A stretch of 64,000 bases of DNA from Gramella sp. Hel_I_59 (GCF_006714895.1 NZ_VFME01000001.1:1674001-1738000), one strand, 5' to 3'. Positions 42,083 to 51,911 are shown, counted from the first letter of the stretch. Made by a program: numbers and translations. Notes: generated by a model from the letters alone, not told the origin.

Positions 42083-42622
42083 CTAGAGAGCGTCTTTTCC
42101 TTCGTCTTTACCATCTACCCGGTGTTTTAAAGTAACCGCTTTTTGAAGAATAAGATTGTTAGGATACGTGACAAGTTCTCCTTCTCGTGTTCGAAGATGA
42201 AGATGGAAAGCCTTAATATCCTCGATCTCTGCCTCAATATCAAGATCCTTATCGTGGATCTTTATAGTATCACCTATTTTATATGGAAAGGAAAAGAATA
42301 AAATGATTCCGCTGGTCACATTGCTTAAGATAGACCAAATGGCGAACAATGCGACTCCAATTACCGCGAATACAGATGAGAAGATCAATGATAGATCTGT
42401 TAATCCAACACCCCAGGCTAGTGCCAACAGAAATGCCGCAATAAGAATGATAAGAATATTGATGTATTTAAACATCAACCTGGTGCGGGTGATGTTAATC
42501 TCACTTCTACGACCTACCTTGTTTGCGGCCGTTCTTAGTAAAAACTGTATGAGGAGTAAAATAAAAAGTACTGCAAGAGAATACAGCAATTCGTCGCGGT
42601 AGGTGAGAAGTAATTCCTTCAT
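42083..42622 (-). CDS. Short MscS-type mechanosensitive channel
   Basis: A 179-residue inner-membrane protein with three or four hydrophobic segments (about 12-28, 52-70, 75-92, 97-118), the last being pore-lining-like (SLIFSSVFAVIGVALFAIW). A short beta domain (PYKIGDTIKIHDKDLDIEAEIEDIKAFHLHLRTREGELVTYPNNLIL) matches the middle domain of MscS. It lacks the C-terminal alpha/beta cage of E. coli MscS, so it is a minimal member. The start shares a base with the stop of the upstream lipoprotein gene. It is the last gene of the DUF2520-kdsC-ubiA-maf operon; osmotic release is the family role, and nothing here is specific. Confidence 0.87.
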   Translation of the reverse strand: MKELLLTYRDELLYSLAVLFILLLIQFLLRTAANKVGRRSEINITRTRLMFKYINILIILIAAFLLALAWGVGLTDLSLIFSSVFAVIGVALFAIWSILSNVTSGIILFFSFPYKIGDTIKIHDKDLDIEAEIEDIKAFHLHLRTREGELVTYPNNLILQKAVTLKHRVDGKDEGKDAL

Positions 42623-43509
42623 TAATCTAGTTCTAATTTCTCACGCAAATGTAAATCTTTATTCGAATTTTTATTCCAGTAATCGGTTCTTAATCGTGCT
42701 TTTTTAGTAGCAATGGTCGTTAAAATTCCTGTCTTGGAACTCTTACCTGCCGGAGCTGATTCTTCCCACTTTTCGATTGTAAAAGGCGTTGACTTATTCA
42801 AGTAAATCTTTAAGGCTCGGTTTAATTCCGGATAGTATAACTGGTAGATATGATGCTGCTCGTTGGTAAGAAATTGTCCTTCTGCATTTAATGCTTTTAC
42901 AGGTAGATGATTCAGTCTTAAAAATTCCAATGAAGGCAGCATTTTAAACGATCCTACCGGAACACGATCAAGATCAATTCTCAGCAAATTCCATATCTCG
43001 TTTTCCAGATGAATGGGATTCAATTTCAAATATTGATCTGCTTCTCCGGCGAAATAGGAGTGACTGGTTATATCAAAATCTTCCCGGTTATTTAATTGCA
43101 TATAAACCTGACCGCACCATTCCTGTACTGAAGCTGAAATTTTTAGCGCATGTTCATTTCCGTTGAGAGGAAAGAAGCTGCTCTGCATAATACTGTAAGG
43201 ATAGATGCCTGTATTGAAATTTTTGGTGCTGTTCAGTTTGAGAACAGAAACTTTGTTGAAAGATTCATCGCTTAATTTCACCTGTTCTGTTGCCGAAAAG
43301 TCTTCAGTTACATAAATAAGAGTGGCGGTGCCTTTTCTTAGTTCACCATACCGGGATTGTTCGAGATCGTAAGTAGTAATTTCTGCATTTCCGGAATACC
43401 AGTAATCCTTAAAATCTTCAGTTAATCTGAATTCGTTTCCGTAGGATTCCCTGTCTGCACAGGAAATGATAAGCATTGAAATCGCGAAAAGTGTAAGGTA
43501 TCGTTTCAT
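42622..43509 (-). CDS. Lipoprotein of unknown function next to maf
   Basis: A 295-residue exported lipoprotein: signal LTLFAISMLIISC, with the acylated Cys at about residue 17. The mature part is beta-strand rich with many aromatic residues (DFKDYWYSGNAEITTYDLEQSRYGE, SFFPLNGNEHALK, WCGQVYMQLN). It belongs to a Bacteroidota family regularly found beside maf, which is probably why such genes are sometimes wrongly labelled 'septum formation inhibitor Maf'. No catalytic motif is visible. It sits 15 bases after maf and shares a base with the MscS gene. I do not recognise its function. Confidence 0.78.
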   Translation of the reverse strand: MKRYLTLFAISMLIISCADRESYGNEFRLTEDFKDYWYSGNAEITTYDLEQSRYGELRKGTATLIYVTEDFSATEQVKLSDESFNKVSVLKLNSTKNFNTGIYPYSIMQSSFFPLNGNEHALKISASVQEWCGQVYMQLNNREDFDITSHSYFAGEADQYLKLNPIHLENEIWNLLRIDLDRVPVGSFKMLPSLEFLRLNHLPVKALNAEGQFLTNEQHHIYQLYYPELNRALKIYLNKSTPFTIEKWEESAPAGKSSKTGILTTIATKKARLRTDYWNKNSNKDLHLREKLELD

Positions 43510-43524
43510 CGTTCAGATGACAAT

Positions 43525-44121
43525 TTACGAATTTTCCTCTTTAAGTATGCGTTTCAGGGTTTTATAGACCAGATTCGTAGGTAGACCAACCACATTAAAG
43601 TAGCTTCCGCTAATAGTTTCTATCCCAATTAGTCCTATCCATTCCTGTATTGCGTAACCACCAGCTTTATCGAAAGGTTTATAATTCGTTACGTAGAACT
43701 CGATCTCTTTTTGGGTAAGATCTCCAAATGTTACTTTGGTGGTGTAATTTAAAATTTCTTGCTTATTTCTGTAAGTAAAACATACCGAAGTGATGACTTC
43801 ATGTTCTTTGCCTGAAAGCATATTGATCATTTCCACGGCATGATCGTGATCTCTTGGTTTTCCAAGTGCCTTAGCATCACAATACACAATGGTATCACTC
43901 GTAATCAATATCTGGTTTGCTTGTAGATCCTCAAATGCTTCCGCTTTTAATTTTGAAAGAAAATCTGTGATTTCTTTGCCTTCAAGATCTTCAGGATAGA
44001 TCTCGTCTACAGAGCGCACATCTATGGTTACCGGGATTAGGAGATCTGCGAAAAATTTTTGTCTTCTGGGAGAGCCTGAAGCAAGAATGATTTCGTAGTC
44101 TTTTATCAAATTCTGGATCAT
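43525..44121 (-). CDS. maf: Maf-like nucleoside triphosphate pyrophosphatase
   Basis: A 198-residue cytoplasmic Maf protein, a house-cleaning nucleotide pyrophosphatase (dTTP/UTP or modified pyrimidines). The substrate loop ILASGSPRRQKFF is at about 12-24; ITSDTIVYCDAKALGKPRDH contains the catalytic aspartate and the lysine, and VTFGDLTQKEIEFYV and FDKAGGYAIQE complete the signature. The ITSDTIV form matches the YhdE subgroup. It lies 2 bases after ubiA and 15 before the lipoprotein gene in a minus-strand operon. Confidence 0.94.
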   Translation of the reverse strand: MIQNLIKDYEIILASGSPRRQKFFADLLIPVTIDVRSVDEIYPEDLEGKEITDFLSKLKAEAFEDLQANQILITSDTIVYCDAKALGKPRDHDHAVEMINMLSGKEHEVITSVCFTYRNKQEILNYTTKVTFGDLTQKEIEFYVTNYKPFDKAGGYAIQEWIGLIGIETISGSYFNVVGLPTNLVYKTLKRILKEENS

Positions 44122-44123
44122 AG

Positions 44124-45038
44124 TTAAAGGATTATAAATTGTAGCAGGCCTATAGAAAGTAAACCGAAAAACAATACAGCTTTTAAAAGTTTACTAAGCC
44201 TTGAGTATTCAGATTTTTTTGATGCTGTCCAGATATTTACCTGGAAAAATAATAGGGGAGCGAGCAATAGAAATAATGCGTAGACCACTGCAGCGGTGTT
44301 TCCGAAGAGATATTCATAAACATAATAGATCAGGAAACCTATAGGTGCAAGACCTAATAAAAACAATACCTGGTTTGTGCGTTTTTTACCAAGTGCGATG
44401 GGCAAAGTCTTATAACCGGCGTTGTAATCTCCATCAATATCCTCCTGGTCCTTTACGATTTCACGAAGCAAATTCACCAGGAATGCGAAGATGGAATAAT
44501 CGATTAAAATTGAGAAGATCGTGGATTGTGTGGCTTGATTCTGCGGAGTGATCGCAGGTAGCAGGTCATAAAGTCCAACACCAATTGGGATCAAACCTAC
44601 AATAAGGCTCACGAGAATGTTCCCAATAAGAATGCTTTGCTGAAACTGGGAATTATAGAGGTATAATATCGCCGAGCCAAATATAAAGAATGCTGAAAAC
44701 CCAGCAACACCAACCATATTGGAAACATAAAAACCTAAGCCAACACCAATAATGCTCAATATGAAGAACATGCGGTATGCACTTTTTTCAGAAATACCGG
44801 TTTTAATATAGGTTTTGGATGGCTTATTTTTTTGATCGGCTTCCACATCAAATATATCGTTGATCACGTAACCAGAAGCAGCAACCGAGACTACGGCCAG
44901 AACCAGCATGGAAAATCCGAATAGATTTAAAGTGATTGCCACACCAAATGGTTCGAACAAACCGTATTTGATAAGATACATGGTAAGGGCAATGAACAAT
45001 AAATTCCCCGGCCTTATCAGCTTAAAATAATCCAGCAT
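44124..45038 (-). CDS. UbiA-type prenyltransferase (geranylgeranylglycerol-phosphate synthase-like)
   Basis: A 304-residue polytopic membrane protein, about 8-9 segments. Two aspartate-rich motifs bind prenyl diphosphate: NDIFDVEADQ (about 60-69) and the second one in KDQEDIDGDYNAG, followed by KTLP. This is the UbiA superfamily. The variant resembles geranylgeranylglycerol-phosphate geranylgeranyltransferase-like proteins found in Bacteroidota; a lipid product is likely, but acceptor and prenyl length are not deducible. It lies one base after the KdsC-like gene and 2 bases before maf. A menaquinone enzyme is a possible alternative, less likely in this context. Confidence 0.88.
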   Translation of the reverse strand: MLDYFKLIRPGNLLFIALTMYLIKYGLFEPFGVAITLNLFGFSMLVLAVVSVAASGYVINDIFDVEADQKNKPSKTYIKTGISEKSAYRMFFILSIIGVGLGFYVSNMVGVAGFSAFFIFGSAILYLYNSQFQQSILIGNILVSLIVGLIPIGVGLYDLLPAITPQNQATQSTIFSILIDYSIFAFLVNLLREIVKDQEDIDGDYNAGYKTLPIALGKKRTNQVLFLLGLAPIGFLIYYVYEYLFGNTAAVVYALFLLLAPLLFFQVNIWTASKKSEYSRLSKLLKAVLFFGLLSIGLLQFIIL

Positions 45039-45554
45039 TTATGAATTCTTTTCCATCCATTTTCCCTGAACTTTCATCACTTGCTCGATCACGTCACGAA
45101 CACAGCCTTCTCCGCCATTTTTATGAGATACATACAACGAAATTTCCTTTAATTCTGGAACTGCATCCTGAGGGCAACAAGGTAGTCCTACTATTTTCAT
45201 AGGATAGTAATCTGGAATATCATCGCCCATGTATAATACCTGCTCTGGTTTTATATCGTAGATGTCAAAAAATTCATCCATTTGCTCCACTTTATCGTCC
45301 ACCCCAAGGTAAATATCGGTAATTCCAAGGCCACGAAGTCGCTCGCGAACTCCTTCATTTTTTCCACCGCTTATAATACATATGGTAAATCCAGCTTTTA
45401 AAGCCATTTTCATAGCATAACCGTCCTTGGTATTCATAGTTCTTAAAAGCTCGCCTTTGGTAGAAACCTGTAATGAACCATCGGTTAATACGCCATCAAC
45501 ATCAAATACGAACGTAGTGATCTGGTTGAGGTATTCTTTATAACTTTTTTCCAT
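45039..45554 (-). CDS. KdsC-like HAD phosphatase (3-deoxy-manno-octulosonate 8-phosphate phosphatase)
   Basis: A 171-residue HAD-superfamily phosphatase of the C0 type (no cap), as KdsC. Motif I is FVFDVDGVLTDG, motif II ICIISGG, motif III lysine in VDDKVEQ, and motif IV YMGDDIPDYYPM. KdsC removes phosphate from Kdo-8-P before KdsB acts; kdsB is at 32428-33180. The gene overlaps the upstream DUF2520 gene by 17 bases and is followed after a single base by ubiA. The Kdo assignment is probable; other sugar-phosphate substrates are possible. Confidence 0.88.
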   Translation of the reverse strand: MEKSYKEYLNQITTFVFDVDGVLTDGSLQVSTKGELLRTMNTKDGYAMKMALKAGFTICIISGGKNEGVRERLRGLGITDIYLGVDDKVEQMDEFFDIYDIKPEQVLYMGDDIPDYYPMKIVGLPCCPQDAVPELKEISLYVSHKNGGEGCVRDVIEQVMKVQGKWMEKNS

Positions 45555-46299
45555 GTGTTTTTTGAATAGAGTCGGTTAGTGCTTTATAAATTATTTGTCG
45601 GTCCTCATTCAGCATTTGCAAATGAGTTTCAATCGTTTTTTCGTCGTTTCTCAAGGCTGGACCAGTTTGAGCGTCATATGGTGGCAAATCCTGAATCTTA
45701 TCAAAAGTCTCCTGAATAAGCGGCCTTAAAATATCAAATGGCAATTCGTTTTCATGGCAATAATCTGCCGCGATGGTGAACAGGTGATTTGTGAAATTGT
45801 TTACGATCACTGCGGAAAGGTGCAAAGCTCGCCGCTGTTCCGAATTTACCTCGAAAACCTTTGTAGATATGATATTTCCTAGATCCTTCAGTTTTGCAAG
45901 ATTTTCTTCTGAATTAGCCTCGATACAAAGAGGAATATCTGCAAAACTCACTTCCTTATTTTTACTGAAGGTTTGCAATGGATAAAATATTCCGAAGTTA
46001 TCTAACATCGATAAATTCTCCATCGCTACACTTCCGGAAGTATGAACTACAAGTCCATTGTTAATACTTAATTTTTGAGCGACCTCAGAAATTGCTTCAT
46101 CGCGCACTGCAAGAATGTAAATATCTGCTTCAGCCAGCTCAGTATAATCACTTATAATTTCAGTAGTATTCCCAATAAAGTCTAACTTATTGGATTTACG
46201 GCTAAATAACTGAATAACATCAACTTCAGGAGTCAACTTGAAGCTTTGGTATAAGTGAATACCAACATTGCCAGCACCCAGGATCACTACTTTTATCAT
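45538..46299 (-). CDS. Rossmann-like/DUF2520 domain protein
   Basis: A 253-residue cytoplasmic protein. N-terminal NAD(P)-type loop VVILGAGNVGIHL (about 4-16), followed by a strand DIYILAVRDEAI. The C-terminal half is all helical, with the LHLSAVIVNNFTNHLF segment characteristic of DUF2520, a fold like 6-phosphogluconate or ketopantoate-reductase families. No proven reaction. First gene of a six-gene minus-strand operon through the MscS channel; its 3' end overlaps the KdsC-like gene by 17 bases. Confidence 0.88.
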   Translation of the reverse strand: MIKVVILGAGNVGIHLYQSFKLTPEVDVIQLFSRKSNKLDFIGNTTEIISDYTELAEADIYILAVRDEAISEVAQKLSINNGLVVHTSGSVAMENLSMLDNFGIFYPLQTFSKNKEVSFADIPLCIEANSEENLAKLKDLGNIISTKVFEVNSEQRRALHLSAVIVNNFTNHLFTIAADYCHENELPFDILRPLIQETFDKIQDLPPYDAQTGPALRNDEKTIETHLQMLNEDRQIIYKALTDSIQKTHGKKL

Positions 46300-46393
46300 G
46301 AAGCTAAATTACCAAAAATTTCAAGGTATAGAAATTAACACGTGTTGACTTGAGATTCGAGGTTTTAGCCGCTAAAAAACGATAAAATATCGT

Positions 46394-46401
46394 TAAATTT
46401 G
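46394..46401 (+). promoter_or_regulatory. -7 promoter element of the ResB/CcsA gene
   Basis: TAAATTTG is a perfect match 24 bases before the ATG at 46426. It overlaps the TTG at 46399, so that upstream start is not usable. Confidence 0.6.
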
Positions 46402-46425
46402 CAGCCGTTAAAAAGACACTTTTTC

Positions 46426-49400
46426 ATGCAGAAAAAAATAGCCTCTATCCTTTTTTCTACCCGAATAATGGCCGTCCTGTTTATCATCTTTGCAATTGCC
46501 ATGGCCATGGGAACATTTATAGAAACCTGGTACAGTATCGAAACGGCAAAAATTCTAATTTACAATACCTGGTGGTTCGAAGGGATTATGTTATTTCTTC
46601 TTATCAATTTCGTTGGGAATATAAAGCGATATAAGCTTCATGAAAAAGAAAAATGGAGTAGTCTACTGCTGCATCTTTCATTTATCCTTATTTTAATTGG
46701 AGCATTTATAACCAGGTATATTAGCTACGAAGGGGTGATGCCAATTCGTGAAGGTGAAACCACCAATAAATTTATGACCTATGAGACGTACCTGACCTTT
46801 TTTATGGATGGTGAGATCGATGGTGAAGCGAGAAGAAGAGTGCTACAGGAAGATGTTCTTTTTGGTCCTGAAGTAGAGAACGACTATGTTCTTAATACCG
46901 ATTTTAACGGTGCTCCTGTAAAATTTGAAGTCACTAATTTTATTCACGGAGCAGAAGAAGCTCTGGTTCCTACAGAAGACGGCGAAAATTATCTTAAAAT
47001 CGTAGAAGCCGGTGATGGCTCACGACACGACCATTATCTTAAAGAAGGTGAGGTTAGCAATATTCATAATACTTTGTTTACGCTTAATAGTCCGCAGGAT
47101 GGAGCTATTAATATTCAGCTTACTGAAGATGGGGAATACCAGATAGATTCACCATTTGAAGGAACCTATATGCGTATGGCAGATCAAATGCAGGGGACTT
47201 TGGTTAGTGACTCTACACAAACTCTTATGTTGAGGTCGCTTTATAATATTGGAAGTATGCAATTCGTAATTCCAGAACCAGTGGTTACCGGGGAATACGA
47301 TGTAGTGCCAACAAACCCTAAAACAAAGCAGGATCTTGATGCTGTAACGCTGGATATTACAGCCAATGGTAAAACAGAAACGATCACCTTGCTGGGCGGA
47401 CAGGGAACTGTAGCAGATCCACAGGCGCTCAATTTTAACGGATTGGAGGTTTTCGTGAATTACGGCAGTATTGAAAAAGAACTACCCTTTGCGTTGAAAC
47501 TGAATGATTTCATAGCAGAGAAATATCCTGGTACTGCTGATAGAGCAACTCCTGGTTACGCCAGTTTCAAAAGTGAAGTGGAGATCATTGAGGAAGGAGA
47601 AAAACCTGAACCATACTCTATTTATATGAACCATGTACTGGATCATGAAGGTTATCGCTTCTTCCAGTCTAGTTTTGACCCAGACGAAAAGGGTACAGTG
47701 CTTTCGATAAATCATGATTTCTGGGGTACCTGGTTTACTTATATAGGTTACTTCTTATTGTATTTTGGACTTATGTGGATATTGTTTGACAAAGGTTCCC
47801 GTTTTGGTAATCTTAAAGTAATGCTTGAAAAGATCAAAGAGAAGAAAAAAGCACTTGCTGTAGTAGCTTTAATGTTAATGTCATCTGTCGGTTTCTCCCA
47901 GGATGATGATCACGCTCACAATCAGAATTCCAAACAGCAGATCGATAGTATCATAGTATCTAATGCTGTGAAAGAAGAGCACGCCGATAAATTTGGACGA
48001 TTGATCATTCAGGATGCCGGAGGAAGAATGAAGCCTGCCAATACGTATTCTTCAGAATTACTTCGGAAATTAAGTAAAAGTGATACTTATGCTGGTTTAA
48101 GTTCAGACCAAGTATTGGTTTCTATTACCGAAAATCCTGCTTTCTGGTACCAGGCGCAGGTAATCTATGTAGAAAAAAAGAACGATAGTTTGCATCATAT
48201 ACTAAATGTAGAAGAAGGTAGAAAACACCTTGCTTTGATGGACTTTTTTGATGAAGAAGGAGGTTATAAACTTTCTCCATATCTGGAAGTTGCTTACAAA
48301 GCGGCTGTTCCGAATAAATTTCAGAAAGATTACATAGAAACAGATAAGAAAGTAAACCTGCTATATCAGGCGGTACAGGGAAAAGTGCTAAAAGTATTTC
48401 CTATTCCTGAAGACGAGAATAATAAATGGGTTTCTTATCCTGAACTGGATGAAGCTAACTTTTCAGGAATGGATTCTGTTTACACGAAGCAGATACTTCC
48501 GCTGTATATGAGTGCTCTTAAAACTGCACGTGAGACCAGCGATTATGAAAAAGCAGATCAGTATCTGGAGAGCATCCAGAGCTTTCAGGAGAAATTTGGA
48601 GGAGATGTAATGCCTTCTGAAAGTAAAGTGAACGCTGAGATTCTATACAATGAATATGATGTCTTTAGGAATCTGTTCTGGATGTATATGCTAGCCGGAA
48701 TCATTATGCTGACTATTGTCGTTATTCAAATTTTCAATGATAACAAAATTGTCAGAAATCTTATCAAAGTTGTTGCAATTGCGATCATTGTTCTTTTTGC
48801 AATTCATACGGCAGGACTTGCGGCCAGGTGGTATATTTCAGGACACGCTCCCTGGAGTGATGCTTATGAGTCAATGATCTACGTTGCTTGGGCCACCATG
48901 TTCTTTGGGCTGGCGTTTGGTAGAAAATCAAATCTTACGATCGCATCTACTGCATTTGTGGCCTCAATGATTTTGATGGTTGCCCACTGGAACTGGATGG
49001 ATCCGGCTATTGCGAATCTTCAGCCAGTTCTAGATTCGTATTGGGTAGTTATTCATGTTCCCGTGATCGTAGGTAGTTATGGTCCGTTTACACTGGGAAT
49101 GATCCTTGGTGTGGTTTCGCTGCTGTTAATGATCCTAACCAATGACAAGAACAAGAAGAAAATGGACATTAATATAAAAGAGATCACGATCATTACTGAA
49201 ATGGCATTGACCGTTGGTTTAGTAATGCTAACTATTGGAAACTTCTTAGGTGGCCAGTGGGCTAATGAGAGCTGGGGACGTTACTGGGGCTGGGATCCAA
49301 AAGAGACCTGGGCGTTAATTAGTATTATGGTATATGCTTTTGTGATCCATATGAGATTGGTTCCAGGTTTAAGAAGTAGATGGTTCTTTAACTTAATGGC

Positions 49401-49587
49401 GATCATTGCATTTGCAAGTATCATGATGACCTATTTTGGTGTGAATTTCTACCTGAGTGGTTTGCATTCCTATGCGAGTGGAGATAAGGTCATCACGCCA
49501 ACCTTTATCTATTATACCTTAGGTGCTGTGGCAATTTTAGGTACTGTATCTTACTTTAAATACAAGAAATACTTCGCTAAGAAGTAG
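46426..49587 (+). CDS. Fused ResB-CcsA cytochrome c biogenesis protein
   Basis: About 1053 residues from the ATG at 46426. It carries haem to, and attaches it to, apocytochrome c in system II maturation. The N-terminal half is ResB/CcsB-like, with membrane segments near 15-40, 55-70 and 82-100, a long periplasmic stretch, and a further segment about 440-460. A second soluble region follows (to about 750). The C-terminal part is CcsA-like, with the WWD-type motif GGQWANESWGRYWGWDPKETW that binds haem, plus its flanking His residues (HAPWSDAYE, HVPVIVGSYG). Fusion of both halves in one chain is common in Bacteroidota. A terminator follows at 49611-49645. Confidence 0.92.
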   Translation: MQKKIASILFSTRIMAVLFIIFAIAMAMGTFIETWYSIETAKILIYNTWWFEGIMLFLLINFVGNIKRYKLHEKEKWSSLLLHLSFILILIGAFITRYISYEGVMPIREGETTNKFMTYETYLTFFMDGEIDGEARRRVLQEDVLFGPEVENDYVLNTDFNGAPVKFEVTNFIHGAEEALVPTEDGENYLKIVEAGDGSRHDHYLKEGEVSNIHNTLFTLNSPQDGAINIQLTEDGEYQIDSPFEGTYMRMADQMQGTLVSDSTQTLMLRSLYNIGSMQFVIPEPVVTGEYDVVPTNPKTKQDLDAVTLDITANGKTETITLLGGQGTVADPQALNFNGLEVFVNYGSIEKELPFALKLNDFIAEKYPGTADRATPGYASFKSEVEIIEEGEKPEPYSIYMNHVLDHEGYRFFQSSFDPDEKGTVLSINHDFWGTWFTYIGYFLLYFGLMWILFDKGSRFGNLKVMLEKIKEKKKALAVVALMLMSSVGFSQDDDHAHNQNSKQQIDSIIVSNAVKEEHADKFGRLIIQDAGGRMKPANTYSSELLRKLSKSDTYAGLSSDQVLVSITENPAFWYQAQVIYVEKKNDSLHHILNVEEGRKHLALMDFFDEEGGYKLSPYLEVAYKAAVPNKFQKDYIETDKKVNLLYQAVQGKVLKVFPIPEDENNKWVSYPELDEANFSGMDSVYTKQILPLYMSALKTARETSDYEKADQYLESIQSFQEKFGGDVMPSESKVNAEILYNEYDVFRNLFWMYMLAGIIMLTIVVIQIFNDNKIVRNLIKVVAIAIIVLFAIHTAGLAARWYISGHAPWSDAYESMIYVAWATMFFGLAFGRKSNLTIASTAFVASMILMVAHWNWMDPAIANLQPVLDSYWVVIHVPVIVGSYGPFTLGMILGVVSLLLMILTNDKNKKKMDINIKEITIITEMALTVGLVMLTIGNFLGGQWANESWGRYWGWDPKETWALISIMVYAFVIHMRLVPGLRSRWFFNLMAIIAFASIMMTYFGVNFYLSGLHSYASGDKVITPTFIYYTLGAVAILGTVSYFKYKKYFAKK

Positions 49588-49610
49588 ATATATTTTTAAA
49601 ATTCTAACAT

Positions 49611-49645
49611 AAAAAAAGCCTGCTTCCAGAAGCAGGCTTTTTTAT
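49611..49645. terminator. Bidirectional terminator between ccsA and fumC
   Basis: The stem AAGCCTGCTT (49616-49625) pairs with AAGCAGGCTT (49630-49639) around CCAG, with an A-run before it and a T-run after it. It serves the convergent ResB/CcsA and fumC genes. Confidence 0.88.
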
Positions 49646-49662
49646 TTTTGGTTGAGACTCGA

Positions 49663-51060
49663 TTATTTAAGATTTCCAACCATATCTTTTGGATCTACCC
49701 ATTCCTCAAATTCTTCATTGGTAACATATCCAAGATTGGCAGCTTCTTCTTTCAAGGTAGTACCATTCTTATGAGCGGTGTTAGCAATTTCAGCAGCTTT
49801 GTAATATCCTATTTTGGTATTCAAAGCAGTAACCAGCATCAAAGAGTTGTTTAAATGCTCTTTGATGCGTTTGTCGTTGGCTTCGATCCCACGAGCGCAA
49901 TGTTCCTCGAAAGAGAGACAGGCATCACCAATTAGCTGAGCACTTTGCAGCAAAGCGTTTGCCATTACCGGTTTAAAAACATTCAGTTCGAACTGTCCCT
50001 GCATTCCACCTACGCTCATGGTCACGTCGTTCCCCATGATCTGGGCACATACCATGGTAAGTGCTTCACACTGGGTAGGATTAACCTTACCAGGCATGAT
50101 CGAAGAACCTGGCTCATTCGCCGGAATATTGATCTCTCCAATACCACTTCTTGGTCCGGAAGCAAGCATTCTAATATCGTTTCCAATTTTGTTCAGAGAA
50201 ACAGCGATCTGTTTTAGTGCTCCGTGAGTTTCCACAAATGCATCATGTGCTGCCAGAGCTTCAAATTTATTTCCAGCAGAGATAAAAGGCATCTCCGTAA
50301 ATTTTGCGATAAATTCGGCAACCCTTTTTGAATATCCTTTTGGAGTATTGAGTCCGGTTCCTACCGCAGTTCCACCTAAAGCAACTTCAGATAAATGAGG
50401 TAAAGTATTTTCCAGTGCTTTAATGCCATAATCTAACTGAGCAACGTATCCGCTGAATTCCTGACCAAGGGTTAGGGGAGTGGCGTCCATAAAATGCGTA
50501 CGCCCAATTTTCACGGTATGCTTGAATTCTTCAGATTTCTTCTTAAGAGTATCTCTTAGTTTTTTCAAACCGGGAAGCGTATTCGTAGTCACTTTTTTGT
50601 AAGCAGCAATATGCATTCCGGTTGGGAATGTATCGTTCGAAGATTGAGATTTATTCACATCATCATTTGGTTGAAGTGTTTTTTCCCCTTCACCAATATT
50701 TTTACCTGCGATCTGGTGAGCTCGGTTAGCGATCACTTCGTTCACATTCATGTTACTCTGTGTACCACTTCCAGTTTGCCAGATCACCAATGGAAACTGA
50801 TCATCGTGTTTACCTTCCAGGATCTCATCACAAACCTGAGCGATAAAGTCTCTCTTTTCTACAGGAAGAACTCCAAGTTCACAGTTGGTATATGCGGCAG
50901 CCTTCTTTAAGTAAGCAAAACCATATATAATATCCAGTGGCATGGAGGACGCAGGTCCAATTTTGAAATTATTACGGGAACGTTCAGTTTGAGCACCCCA
51001 GAGTTTATCTGAAGGAACTTTAACTTCCCCCATGGTATCTTTCTCTATTCTATAGTCCAT
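49663..51060 (-). CDS. fumC: Fumarate hydratase class II
   Basis: Interconverts fumarate and malate in the citric acid cycle; iron-independent, homotetrameric. 465 residues, as expected. The family signature [16 protein letters not shown] holds the catalytic serine loop; other segments are [31 protein letters not shown] and [22 protein letters not shown]. The C-terminal [10 protein letters not shown] and [12 protein letters not shown] are typical. Own promoter at 51083-51090. All active-site segments are intact. Confidence 0.97.
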   Translation of the reverse strand: MDYRIEKDTMGEVKVPSDKLWGAQTERSRNNFKIGPASSMPLDIIYGFAYLKKAAAYTNCELGVLPVEKRDFIAQVCDEILEGKHDDQFPLVIWQTGSGTQSNMNVNEVIANRAHQIAGKNIGEGEKTLQPNDDVNKSQSSNDTFPTGMHIAAYKKVTTNTLPGLKKLRDTLKKKSEEFKHTVKIGRTHFMDATPLTLGQEFSGYVAQLDYGIKALENTLPHLSEVALGGTAVGTGLNTPKGYSKRVAEFIAKFTEMPFISAGNKFEALAAHDAFVETHGALKQIAVSLNKIGNDIRMLASGPRSGIGEINIPANEPGSSIMPGKVNPTQCEALTMVCAQIMGNDVTMSVGGMQGQFELNVFKPVMANALLQSAQLIGDACLSFEEHCARGIEANDKRIKEHLNNSLMLVTALNTKIGYYKAAEIANTAHKNGTTLKEEAANLGYVTNEEFEEWVDPKDMVGNLK

Positions 51061-51082
51061 ATTTTAAAAATTGGTTGTTTCG

Positions 51083-51090
51083 CAAAGTTA
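51083..51090 (-). promoter_or_regulatory. -7 promoter element of fumC
   Basis: Minus strand TAACTTTG, a perfect TAnnTTTG match 23 bases before the fumC ATG at 51060. Confidence 0.6.
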
Positions 51091-51300
51091 ATATTTCGCT
51101 AATCTTATTAATCTAAAAAAACTTTAAAATTGGTGGTTCTTTTATTCTGAATTATATAAATCTTAAATCGGGCTTTAATCTATTAGAAGAGCTTTGAAAC
51201 ACTCGTTATTTCCCCGCTTTGTAGATTTTAAAATACTGTAAACCAATTATCTAAAGCAAAATAGGGGGAAATTCCCTTTTCATTGCATCACAACTAGCTT

Positions 51301-51308
51301 TATCTTTA
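51301..51308 (+). promoter_or_regulatory. -7 promoter element of the 159-aa lipoprotein
   Basis: TATCTTTA (one mismatch to TAnnTTTG) ends 27 bases before the ATG at 51336; TTG at 51283-51285 is somewhat close as a -33 element. Confidence 0.45.
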
Positions 51309-51335
51309 GACTATTGTTTAACTAAATTCATAATA

Positions 51336-51815
51336 ATGAAAAAACAGCTAGTATTACTCGTTTTTTCATTAGTAGTTTCAATATCCCTCGTAAGTTGTAG
51401 TGCTAATGACGATGGTCCTGCAGATTCAGATCAATTTCTGAATGCTGATGTAAACGGAGTTCTTTTTAACTCATCTAATAATTCTGCTGCTCTTAGCTTC
51501 CGTAAAGATTACAATTCCCTGGGAACAGTTAGTTTTATTCTCGATTTTCAGATCGATAATTTTACCGGGATTGGAATTTATCGACTTGGCGACCAGGTTT
51601 ACAACAAGAACTGGATAAGTTATAGTACTCACGATCATGATCTTTGGGCGATAATGCCTAATGGTGCTCCAAACGATATCACTAACTTTATTGAGATCAC
51701 GAGTAATTCTGATGATCGTATTGAAGGAAAGATTTCCTGTAGTAAATTGTGGAATGAACAACAAAGTAGCTATGCACCAATTGAAGGGCAGTTTAAACTT
51801 AATATTCGGCTTTAA
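51336..51815 (+). CDS. Hypothetical lipoprotein, possibly DUF6252-like
   Basis: A 159-residue exported lipoprotein: signal with lipobox LVSC (Cys about 21). The mature part is all-beta, with an opening ADVNGVLFNSSNNSAA, a central G.YRLGD turn, and a C-terminal NRIEG-type strand (DDRIEGKISCSKLWNEQ ... IEGQFKLNI). This pattern resembles DUF6252 proteins of Bacteroidota, but I am unsure. No neighbours in an operon; the next gene (51939) has its own promoter. Function unknown. Confidence 0.75.
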   Translation: MKKQLVLLVFSLVVSISLVSCSANDDGPADSDQFLNADVNGVLFNSSNNSAALSFRKDYNSLGTVSFILDFQIDNFTGIGIYRLGDQVYNKNWISYSTHDHDLWAIMPNGAPNDITNFIEITSNSDDRIEGKISCSKLWNEQQSSYAPIEGQFKLNIRL

Positions 51816-51903
51816 ATACATCAATCAAAAGGCGAACAATTCCCTAAGTTTAATAATTCTTCAAAAAGTGATCAAATTCCTGTGATAAGCGATCAGGTAT
51901 TTA

Positions 51904-51911
51904 TATCTTTG
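51904..51911 (+). promoter_or_regulatory. -7 promoter element of the 58-aa membrane protein gene
   Basis: TATCTTTG is a perfect TAnnTTTG match 27 bases before the ATG at 51939, supporting this small gene as a separate transcript. Confidence 0.6.

Noticed and set aside
42070..42090. AGGCTAGAG, resembling the shared terminator loop
   Set aside because: It lies at the MscS stop codon without the paired stem, so it is probably chance.
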